The notes beneath the pieces are model-generated. The model did no database searches and was not told the DNA's origin. It worked only from the letters and a program-made list of their open reading frames with translations. Source: Aureococcus anophagefferens (taxonomy: Eukaryota > Sar > Pelagophyceae > Pelagomonadales > Pelagomonadaceae). Taken from it: DNA of 20,216 nucleotides. Positions 6,170 through 18,100 of the stretch are shown here, one piece after another (position 1 is the stretch's first letter; every line of letters starts with the position of its first letter). The stretch lies in the NCBI RefSeq assembly GCF_000186865.1, contig NW_008705563.1, positions 1,091,747 through 1,111,962 of the forward strand, written 5' to 3'. A program made the position numbers and the translations under genes.

Positions 6170-9100
6170 ATGCGGCAGGAGGGCGAGGACCGGCCGAGCC
6201 CGCGGTCCGCGCACACGCTCGTGATCGCGGGCGAGTTCGCGTACATGTTCGGCGGCTGCGACAAGCGGCGCCCGCCGGGGCCGAACAACGAGCTGTACAA
6301 GCTGGACATGAGCGACAAGTCCTTCTTCTACTGGTCGAAGGTGCCCGCGGGCGACGGCGGCGCCGCGCCCGCGCCGCGGTGGCACCACACGGCGCACATG
6401 TACAACGACCGCACCATGCTCGTGTTTGGCGGCTTTAGCGCGGACAAGGTGTCGCGCTATTTCAACGACCTCTGGCTCTACGACACGAAGAGCGAGAAGT
6501 GGTCCCAGCCGCCGCCCGCGGAGACGGTGCCCGACCAGTCGGGGCTGCCGTCGCTGAAGCGGCCGTGGGCGGGCGTGCCCCAGCCGCGCGGCGCGCACGC
6601 GTCGACGCTCGTCGGGTCGGCTTTGATGATCTTCGGCGGCTACGGCGGGTCCGGCTTCTCGCGCCGCGACTTCGCGGACCTGCACAGCCTGGACATGGAG
6701 ACGATGGAGTGGGAGGAGGTCGAGACGACGGGCGAACCCCCGGAGGCGCGGTCCGGCCACCAGCTGCTGTCCATCGAGGACCGCCAGCTCTACGTGATGG
6801 GCGGCTGGAATTCGTCGCGCCAGTTCGACGACGTGCACGTCGTCGATTTAGCGACCAAGGCCTGGTCGCAGCCCGCGATGGCGTCCGGTCCGGACTACTG
6901 GGGCCCGCCGCGGTGGAACTTCACGGCCGTCGCGGTCTTCGCGGTGCCCTTCTGGAAGATCTTCGTCTTCGGCGGCAACTCGGGCGATCTGGTGGAGGGC
7001 AAGACGCCCACGGGCGAGTACTGCAACGACATCATGGTCTTGGAGTGCGGCGAGAACGTCTGGGTCCGGCCCGAGACCGTCGGCGACATCCCCATCCCGC
7101 GGTCCGACAGCCCCATGGCCTACGACGACAAGAAGGGCACCATGGTCCTGTACGGGGGCTGGCGCCACTCCTGGCACGGCGACATGGCCGTCTGCAACGT
7201 CGCGGCCGTCGTCGGCCCGCCCTACTCCGTCGAGGACATCTCCCCCACGATCGGCCCCGTCACGGGGTCGACGCTCGTGGAGCTGCGGGGCATGGGCTTC
7301 TCCACGGTCAAGGGCGAGGTCACGGTGCGCTACGCCTGCCCCAAGGGCTTCGAGGTCGGCTCCTGCGGCACGGTCATCGACGACCAGACCATCACGTTCG
7401 AGACGCCCAACTACGAGCACTACGGCGCCGTCGAGATCGAGTGCCGCGTGTCCATCGGCCCGAAGCCGTTGACGAACTCCAAGGTGAAGATGTCCTACTT
7501 CTCCGTGACCGACGCGTCGCAGTGCCTGGCTTTTGGCCCGGGCCTCGTCAACGGCTGCATCGCGGGCAACCCGACGACGATCTGCATCGTCGCCAAGGAC
7601 GAGCACGGCAACAACCGGTCCTGCGGCATGGACGAGTTCTCCATCCGCATCGAGCCGCCGGCGCAGCCCGACGAGCTCAAGGATTTGGACATCGAGGTCA
7701 AGGAGACGAAGCCGGACAAGGACCACGACTTCGACCCGCAGTTCGCGATCGAGCCCGAGTGCACGGACGCGGAGGAATTGAAGGTCCAGGTGGAGCTGTC
7801 CGACTCGGGCGACGGCACCTACGTGGCGGCCTTCGCGGCGCCCGTCGTCGGCACCTACACGATCACCATCGAGTTCATGGGCACGTTCGACGGCAAGGCG
7901 GGCCCCGTGCGCGGGTCGCCCTTCCAGATGACGTGCGTCGACCGCGACGAGTACATCGAGAAGAACCCGAAGGACATCCGGTTGAGCGAGGGCGAGACGG
8001 AGCCGTCCGACGAATTATTATCTTTCAACAACTCCATGGACGGGCCCATCGTCACGAACGACGTGCTCAACAAGATCAAGGAGATCCGCGAGTTCTCGAA
8101 CAAGAAGAAGCGCGGCCTCCAGAAGCTCGACCCGACGAATTATGATGCGATCGCGCCCCTCATCGAGGGCAAGGAGCATTTGAGAGATATCGAGAAGATG
8201 TCGGAGCAGTACGCGCTCTGCATCGACACGACGCGCGTCGCGCTCGCGCATCTCAAGAGCCGGGGCAACCAGGTCGACCGCATGATGGACCAGCTCGGCA
8301 AGGCCATCGTCGACTGGACGGAGGTCCTCGCGCTCGTGGAGCCCACGGCGACGGCGATCACGCCGACGACGATCCACTTCGCGAACAAGACCGTCGGCTG
8401 GATCGAGGAGTACGAGCAGAAGATCAAGGATTTGGACGAGTCCTTCCGCGGGTCCAAGGTCTTCTCCATGGAGGTGGGCCACGACGACGCGCTCAAGATG
8501 CTCGACAAGAACGAGAAGGAGTTCGTCGAGGAGACGAAGATCCTCGAGAAGAACGCGCACCTCTGCGCGGTCTTCGAGTTCCCGGAGAAGATCAACAAGT
8601 CGCAGGAGATCCTGCAGACCATGCAGAAGACCGTCGACTTCATGCGCGCGGCCTGGGGCGTGTCCGAGGACATCACGTGCTTCATCACGGACGCCAAGGC
8701 GCTGCTCTGGCGCGAGCTCGAGATCGAGGACCTCGAGGACGGCGCGAAGGCGCAGACGAAGAAGCTCAGCGGCCTCAACAAGACCATCCGCTGGTGCCCG
8801 CTCTACAAGGACACGTCGCGCGCCATCAAGGACTTCATCAACACGATCCCGCTCATCACCGCGCTGCGGTCCAAGGCCATGCGGCCGCGCCACTGGGACC
8901 TGCTCCGGAAGGCGACGGGCAAGGAGTTCACGCCGCCCTACGAGGACGAGGACCTGCAGCTCGGCGGCCTCCTCTCGCTCAACCTCCACGAGTTCAACGC
9001 GGACGTCGAGGAGATCTGCGACCAGGCGACGAAGGAGGAGAAGATCGAGGTCAACCTCGAGAGCCTCACGGAGCGGTGGCGCCAGATCGAGTTCCTCGCG

Positions 9101-12100
9101 GACATGTACAAGGGCACGGAGGTGCCCCTGCTCAAGGTCCAGGAGGAGGACTGGGAGTCCCTGGAGAACGACCAGCTCACGGTCCAGGGCATGATGGCGA
9201 GCCGCTACATCGCGCAGTTCGAGAAGGAGGTCGCGAGCTGGCAGGTCGCGCTCGTGACCATCTCCGACGTCTACACGACGATCAACGAGATCCAGCGCAC
9301 CTGGTCCTACCTCGAGCCCCTCTTCATCCACTCCGACGAGGTGAAGCGCGAGCTGCCCGTCGACGCGGAGCGCTTCGCGGGCATCGACGTCGAGATCAAG
9401 GACGTGCTCACGTCCGCGTGGGAGGTGAAGAACATCAAGGAGGCCTGCAACGTCGACGGCCTCCTGTCTCGCCTCGAGGGCGAGCTCGGCGGGCTGGACC
9501 TGTGTAAAAAATCGCTGGCCGACTTCCTCGACGGCCGCCGGCGCCAGTTCCCGCGCTACTACTTCACGTCCGAGGCGGACCTGCTCGACATCCTCTCGAA
9601 CGGCTCGCAGCCGGAGAAGGTCATGATCCACACGTCCAAGATCTACCTCTCCACGAAGACGCTGCGCCTCGACCCCGAGAACCGGACGGCGAGCAACCGC
9701 CCCATGGCCGTGGGCTGGGTCGCGGACGTCGGCAAGGAGTACACGCCCTTCGAGCCCGCGGTCCCGCTCGAGGGCAAGGTCGAGATCTACATGCAGACCG
9801 TTTTAGACGCCATGAAGTCGACGCTCTTCCAGAATCTCAAGCGGTCCGTGATCCGCTACGCGCAGATGGAGCGCAAGCACTGGGTCATGGCCAAGGACGA
9901 GGACGGCGCGCGCCCGGCGGACCCCGCGCAGATCATCTTGCTGACGCTGGCCATCAACTACGTCCAGGAGGTCGAGGAGTCCTTCGAGAAGATCGAGGCG
10001 GGCAACGAGGCCGCGCTGGCGGAGTACAACGTCCTCCAGATCGACCAGCTCGGCGATTTGGTGCGCCTCACGCAGGGCGACCTCGACGGCGAGAACCGGA
10101 CGCGCATCATGGTTTGCATCACCATGGACGCCCACGGCCGCGACATCGTCCAGAAGCTGGTGCGCGAGCGCGTCAACGTCGTGTCCGCCTTCCAGTGGCA
10201 GTCCCAGCTCAAGCACAAGTTCCGCGTGCCACCGAGCTACGCGAGCCACATCGGCCGCGACCCGCACCTGCGCTCCGAGTCGGGCCAGCGCGCGGAGATC
10301 GCCATCTGCGACGCCATCCTGCCCTACGACTACGAGTACCTGGGCAACGGGCCGCGACTCGTCATCACGCCCCTGACGGACCGCATCTACGTGACGGCGA
10401 CGCAGGCGCTGAACCTGAAGATGGGCTGCGCGCCCGCGGGCCCCGCGGGCACGGGCAAGACGGAGTCCACGAAGGATTTGGCGTCGGCGTTGGCCAAGTG
10501 CTGCTACGTCTTCAACTGCTCGCCGGAGATGGACTACAAGGGCTTGGGCAACATCTTCAAGGGCCTGGGGTCGTCGGGCTCCTGGGGCTGCTTCGACGAG
10601 TTCAACCGGTTGATCCCCGAGGTGCTGAGCGTGTGCACGGTCCAGTTCAAGGCCGTCTGCGACGGCATCAAGGCCGAGGCCGCGCGCGTCACCGTCGAGG
10701 GCGACGAGGTGTCGCTCGACCCGACGTGCGGCGCGTTCATCACGATGAACCCGGGCTACCTCGGCCGCTCGGAGCTGCCCGAGGGGCTCAAGGCGCTGTT
10801 CCGGCCCATGACGGTCATGGTGCCCGACCTCGTGCTCATCTGCGAGAACATGCTCATGGCCCAGGGCTTCGTCGACGCGAAGTCGCTCGCGTCCAAGTTC
10901 TACGGCCTCTACTCGCTGCTCAAGGAGCTCCTGTCGAAGCAGCTCCACTACGACTGGGGTTTACGGGCTGTAAAGTCCGTGCTCGTCATCGCGGGGACGA
11001 TGAAGCGCGCGGACCCGCAGCTGCCGGAGGACTCGATCCTCATGCGCGCGCTCCGCGACTCGAACATTCCCAAGATCGTCAAGGAGGACCAGGTCGTCTT
11101 CTTCGGCCTTTTAGGCGACCTCTTCCCGGGCATCAACCCGGAGCGGAAGCGCGACATGAACCTCGAGGACGCCATCGTCAAGGCCTGCGGCGACCTGGGC
11201 CTCGACCCGGACGACGAGTTCTGCCTCAAGACGGTGCAACTCGAGGAGCTGCTCGCGATCCGCCACTGCGTCTTCGTCATGGGCCCCGCGGGCGCGGGCA
11301 AGTCGCAGTGCTGGCGCACGCTCGCCCAGGCGCGCAAGATCATGGACCCGGAGAAGCTCACGACGATGATCAAGGACGTGAACCCCAAGTCCGTCAAGAC
11401 CGAGGAGCTCTACGGCTTCATCTCCATGGCCACGCGCGAGTGGCGCGACGGCCTCCTGTCCGTGGTCATGCGCAACCTCGGCCGCATCGAGGACGAGCTG
11501 CCCAAGTGGATCCTCCTCGACGGCGACCTCGACGCGAACTGGATCGAGTCCATGAACTCGGTCATGGACGACAACCGCATGCTCACGCTCGCGTCGAACG
11601 AGCGCATCCCGCTCAAGCCCCACATGCGCATGATCTTCGAGATCCGCGACCTCAAGCACGCGACGCCGGCGACCGTGTCGCGCGCGGGCATCCTCTACAT
11701 CTCGACGAACGAGGGCTCGCAGTGGCGGTCGCTCATCGCCGCGTGGATCAAGCAGCGGCCCGAGTCGGAGGAGTGCAAGGAGTGGCTCCGCGAGATCTGC
11801 GCGGAGTACGTCGGCGAGTCGCTCGACTGGATGAAGCTGAACATCAAAACCGTGTTGCCCCTCGAGGACATGAACCTCGTGCAGTCGCTCCTCTACATGC
11901 TCGCGCTCCTCCTGAAACCGGACAACACGGGCACGCGCGAGGCGCTCGAGATCGTCTTCAACTTCTGCCTGATCTGGGCTTTGGGGTCGCCCCTGGGCCA
12001 GAGCGACGACGGCGTCCAGTACCGCGCGCTCCTCTCGGACTACTGGCGGGGCCAGTGGAAGAACGTCAAGTTCCCGACGCGCGGCGCGTCGAACTCCGTC

Positions 12101-15100
12101 TTCGACTACTATTTGGAGCCCAAGTCGAACCAGTTCGAGCAGTGGAGCAAGAGCCCCTTCTTCTACCACATCGACTTCGACACGGAGAAGATGAACATGG
12201 CCCAGATCACCGTGCCCACGGCCGAGACGTGCTCCGTCGCGTTCTGGATGTCCGACATGGTCAAGAACCACCACCCCGTCATGCTCGCGGGCCCGAGCGG
12301 CACGGGCAAGACGCAGCAGGTCATGGGCATGCTCAAGGACCAGAACCCGACGGACATCCTCTCCGCGACGATCAACTTCAACTTCTACACGACGTCGGAC
12401 GTGCTCCAGAACACGATGTGTTTACCGTTAGAGAAGAAGACGGGCACGAACTTCGGCCCGCCGGGCCAGGCCTACCTCGTCTACTTCGTCGACGACCTGA
12501 ACCTGCCGGAGGTCGACTCCTACAACACGCAGAGCGCCATCGCGCTCCTCCGGCAGCAGATGGAGTACGGCCACATCTACGACATGACGAAGCTCGCGCA
12601 GAACCCGGTGAAGAACATCTCCAAGACCCAGGTCGTCGCGTGCATGAACCCGACGGCGGGCTCCTTCGTCATCAACCCGCGCCTCCAGCGCTGGTTCGTG
12701 ACCTTCGCCATCGGCATGCCGTCGCGGTCGTCGCTCAACGTCATCTACGACACGTTCCTGATGGGCCACCTCAAGGCCGACTTCCCCGCGGAGGTCGCGT
12801 CGCTCAAGGACAACATCATCAAGGCGGCGATGAATTTGCACAAGGAGGTCATGGAGAAGTTCCGCAAGACGGCGACGAACTTCCACTACGAGTTCAACAT
12901 CCGCCACCTCGCGAACGTCTTCCAGGGCCTGCTCGTCGCGCAGGCGGAGCAGATCACGACGGGCGAGAAGCTCGTCCACCTCTGGCTCCACGAGTCGGAG
13001 CGCGTCTACGGCGACCGCCTCGTGTCGCCCGAGGACCTGCGCAAGTACAACGACCTCGCCCAGGGCCAGGCGCGCAAGCTCTTCCAGCAGTTTCCCGTGG
13101 ACAAGTTCTACGCGAAGGAGAACAGCGAGCCCCTCATCTTCTGCCACTTCTGCGAGGACATCGAGGACCCCATCTACGACCAGATCACGGGCATCGACAA
13201 GATGCTCCACACGCTCGAGGGCGCGTTGGAGCTCTACAACGAGTCGAACGCGGTCATGGACCTGGTGTTGTTCGAGGACGCGATGAAGCACGTCGCGCGC
13301 ATCTCGCGCATCGTCCTCAACGAGGGCGGCCACGCGCTGCTCGTGGGCGTCGGCGGCTCGGGCAAGCAGTCGCTGTCGCGCCTCGCCGCCTTCATCTGCC
13401 ACTACACGGTCACGCAGATCGTCATCTCGTCGTCGTACTCGATCACGGACCTCAAGGACGATTTGAAGGGCATGTACAACAAGGCGGGCCTCAAGGAGGA
13501 GGGCGTCATGTTCCTCCTCACGGACTCGCAGATCACGAACGAGCGGTTCCTCATCTACATCAACGACCTGCTCGCGTCGGGCAACATCCCGGATCTGTTC
13601 GCCGTCGACGAGGTCGACAACATCGTCAACTCCGTCGCGAACCGCGTCAAGGCCGCGGGCCTCGAGCAGACGCGCGCCAACTGCTGGGACTACTTCATCA
13701 CGGAGATCCGCCGCAACCTCCACGTCGTCCTCGCCTTCTCGCCCGTCGGCGACGACTTCCGGAACCGGTCTAGAAAGTTCCCCGCGCTCGTCAACTCGAC
13801 GGTCATCGACTGGTTCCAGCCCTGGCCCGAGGACGCGCTGCTGAGCGTCGGCCAGCGCTTCCTCGAGGAGATCGACGTCGGCACGGCGGCGCACCGCACG
13901 GTCATCGAGAAGTTCATGCCCTACTCGTTCATCGAGGTCAACAATCTGGCGAAGCGGTTCCAGTCCGAGGAGCGGCGCCACGTCTACACGACGCCCAAGT
14001 CCTTCCTCGAGCTCCTCAAGCTCTACCAGGTGCTGCTCGAACACAAGCGCGAGGACAGCGACAAGAGCATCACGCGCCTCAAGAGCGGCCTCAAGAAGAT
14101 GCAGGAGACGTCCGACGCGGTCACGGAGATCGAGGCCTCCCTCAAAATCACGCTCGAGGACGCGGAGCAGAAGAAGACCAAGGCCGAGGGCATCTCCGAG
14201 GTCGTGTCCAAGGAGAAGGCCATCGTCGAGGTCGAGACCGCGGGCGCGGAGCAGGAGGCGGCCAAGGTCGCGGTCGTGCAGAAGGACGTCGGCGAGAAGC
14301 AGCGGTCCACGGCGGAGGATCTGGCCAAGGCCGAGCCCGCCGTCGAGGCCGCCATGGCCGCCCTCGACTCCCTCGACGCCAAGTCGCTGGCCGAGTGCAA
14401 GTCCATGATCAAGCCGCCCGCGGGCGTCGACGACATCTTCATCTCGACGATGATCCTCCTCGCGGACATCTACCCGGCCGTGCTCCACAACAAGAAGAAG
14501 GTCAAGGACCGCTCCTGGGACGCGGCGAAGAAGCAGTGCCTGGGCAACATCAAGGAGTACATCGAGTACCTCAAGATGATCAAGGTCAAGGTCGACGAGT
14601 CCGTGGACCTGACGACGCAGATGAAGGAGATCCGGCCCTATTTGGCGTTGGAGCACTTCAAGGTCGAGATCATCGCGGGCAAGAACTCGGCCGCCGCGGG
14701 GTTGACGGCCTTTGTTTTGAACATCGTCACGTACTACGACATCGTCATCACGGTCGAGCCGAAGCGCATCGCGCTCGCCGAGGCGAACGCGCAGCTCGAG
14801 GCGGCCAACGCGAAGCTCAAGGCCGTCAACGAGAAGGTCGCGGACCTCCAGTCGAAGCTGGCCATCCTCACGGACAACTTGGACGTCGCCGAGCGCGACA
14901 AGCAGGAGGCGCTCGACGCGGTGGAGAAGGGCCAGCGGAAGCTCGACCTCGCGCAGCGCCTCACGTCGGCCCTCGCGTCGGAGAACGAGCGCTGGAAGGA
15001 GAGCGTCATCCAGATGGAGGCGTCGAAGAACCTGCTCACGGGCGACGTGCTCCTCGCGTCGTCGTTCATCTCCTACGCGGGGCCCTTCACGAAGTCGTTC

Positions 15101-18100
15101 CGCGACATCCTGATGCAGGAGAAGTTCTTCGCGTACCTCATCAAGTCCTTCAACGGCGGCGCCGAGGCGCCGGCGGAGGGCGCGCCGGAGATGCCCATGT
15201 CGCCGACCTTCGATCCCATCTCCATCCTGACGACGGACGCGGAGATCGCCGTGTGGAATCAAGATTCCTTACCGGCGGACGCGGTGTCGACGGAGAACGG
15301 CTCCATCCTGTGCAACACGTCGCGCTGGCCCCTGATCATCGACCCCCAGCTCCAGGGTATTTCGTGGTTGCGGAACAAGGAGTCCGCGCCCGCGCGCAAT
15401 TTACAGATCGTCCGCCTCGGCCAGAAGGACATGATGCGCAAGCTCGAGCGCGCGCTCGAGAGCGGCCACACGATCCTGATCGAAAATCTCTCGGAGTCAT
15501 TGGACGCCGTGCTGTCGCCCATCATCCAGCGCGCGACGATCAAGCGCGGCCGCACGCTCTACGTCAAGGTCGGCGACTCGGAGGTCGAGTTCCACCCGAA
15601 CTTCCGACTGTACCTCCACACGAAGCTGTCGAACCCGCACTACCCGCCGGAGATCCAGGCGGAGACGACGCTCATCAACTTCACGGTGACCCAGGCGGGC
15701 CTCAGCGACCAGCTCCTGACCCTGGTGGTGCAGAAGGAGCGCGGGGACCTCGCGGAGCTCGCGGAGTCGCTCATCAAGCAGCAGAACGGCTTCAAGATCA
15801 AGATGAAGGAGCTCGAGGATTCCATCTTGGAGAAGCTCGCCAACGCCGAGGGCGACATCACGGAGGACGTGGACCTCATCGAGGGCCTCGAGGAGACGAA
15901 GCGCATCTCCATCGACATCAACAAGAAGTCCGCGATCGCCAACGAGACGCAGGCGAACATTCGGATCACGTCCAACAAGTACAAGTCCGTCGCCGACCGG
16001 TCGTCCCAGCTCTTCTTCCTCATGAACGACCTGGCGAAGATCCACTCGTACTACGTCTACAGTCTCGCGGCGTTCACGAAGGTCTTCTACCGCGGCATCG
16101 ACCTGGTGACGGCGAAGAAGGCCGTCGAGGTCAACGAGGACGGCGAGGAGGTGCCCCCCGAGGAGGAGGCCGAGGTCGTGGAGCTGAACGACGAGGAGCT
16201 CGCGGCGCGGTGCGTCGTGCTCATGAACTCGATCACGCTCACGACGTTCAACTACATCCGCCGGGGCCTCTTCGAGAAGGACAAGCTCACGATCGCGACC
16301 ATGGTCACGCTGCGCATCGCCGTCAGCGACGAGGTGCTCTCGGCCGACGACGTCGGCTACCTCTACCTCGGCAAGATCGCGACGGACCCGGGCAACATGG
16401 GGCCGCTCCACGAGTGGATGCCCGAGGCCATCTGGCCCAAGGTCAAGGCCCTCGAGGGCCTCAAGCGCTTCAACGGCCTCGGCGACAACATGCACAGCGA
16501 CTCCGACGAGTGGCTCGCGTGGTTCGACAACGCGACGCCGGAAAACGCGAAGCTGCCGGGCGACTACCAGAAGCTGCTGACGCCCTTCGACCGGTTGATC
16601 CTCCTGCGCGCGCTGCGGCCCGACCGCGTGTCGACGGCGCTCCGCCTCTACATCGGCGAGACCATGGGCAACGACTACGTCTTCCAGGCGCCGTTCAACA
16701 TGCCCGCGACGTACGACGAGACGTCGTCGCAGACGCCCGTCTTCTTCGTGCTCTTCCCCGGCGTCGACCCGACGCCCTGGGTCGAGGACCTCGGCAAGGA
16801 GCTGAACATCAGCCAGGACAACGGCCTCTTCTGCAACATCTCCATGGGCCAGGGCCAGGAGAAGCCCGCGGAGGCCGTCCTCGAGCGCTTCGCGAAGACG
16901 GGCGGCTGGGTCATGCTCCAGAACTGCCACCTCATGACGTCCTGGGTGCCCCAGCTCGAGCGCCTGCTCGAGGTCGTCCAGGAGTCGGCGCACGACGACT
17001 TCCGGTGCTTCATCTCCGCGGAGCCCCCGGGCATGGCGGGCATGAAGAACATGCCCGAGTCGCTGCTCCAGTCCTGCGTCAAGGTGTCCAACGAGGCGCC
17101 GGCGGACATCAAGTCGAACCTGACGCGGGCCTGGGACAACTTCAACCAGGGCCGCATCGACGCGTGCACGAAGCCCGACGACTTCAAGAGCTGCCTCTTC
17201 TCGCTGTGCTGGTTCCACGCCATCGTCCTGGGCCGGCGCCGCTTCGGCGCCCAGGGCTGGAGCCGCAAGTACTCCTTCAACACGGGCGACCTCGTGATCT
17301 GCTCGAACGTGCTCTCGAGCTACCTCGACGCGAACGAGGGCGTGCCCTGGGACGACCTGCGGTACATCTTCGGCGAGATCATGTACGGCGGCCACATCAC
17401 GGACGCCTGGGACCGGCGGACGTGCAACACGTACCTCCTGGTGCTCATGCTCCCGGCGCTGCGCGAGGGCCTCGAGCTGGGCCCCAAGTTCAAGTCGCCG
17501 GACCCGACGACGCTCAACTACGACGACTACCTCACGTACGTCAACGCGGAGCTGCCGGAGGAGAGCCCGCCCCAGTTCGGCCTCCACCCGAACGCGGAGA
17601 TCGGGTACCTGACGTCGTCGACGGCGGACCTCTTCGCGACGATCATGTCGCTCGGCGGCGGCTCCGGCGGCGGCGGCGGCGACTCGACGAGCATCATCAA
17701 GGCGACGATGACGGATTTGAAGGAGCGGTGCCCGGAGGTGCTCGAGATGCTCACGATCGGCCGCAAGGCCGAGCCCCTGCTCGAGGAGCCGGACAAGGGG
17801 CCCTACATCGTCTGCGCGCTCCAGGAGTGCCGGCGCATGAACGTGCTCATCGGCGAGATCGGGCGGACGCTCATGGAGCTCGAGAAGGGTTTGGGCGGCC
17901 AGCTGAACATGACGCAGGCCATGGAGGACCTGTGCAGCGCCTTCCTCATCAACCAGTGGCCGGGCCGCAACCCCTTCGCGCAGTGCACGTGGGAGAAGAA
18001 CGCGTGGCCCTCGAAGAAGGGCCTCGTCACGCAGTTCGCGGACATGCTCGCGCGCTACGCGCAGCTCGCCGCCTGGACGGAAGAGCTCGTGACGCCCATC

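Noticed and set aside
10114..13773. Plus-strand 1219-aa frame overlapping the dynein gene in another phase
   Set aside because: His/Arg/Pro-rich out-of-frame translation; the true dynein frame carries every P-loop and Walker B motif here.
12428..15262. Long minus-strand open frame (944 aa) opposite the dynein gene
   Set aside because: Its translation is Arg/Leu/Val/Asp-biased with no domain, and it mirrors the GC-rich third-position codon use of the dynein gene. It is a shadow ORF.
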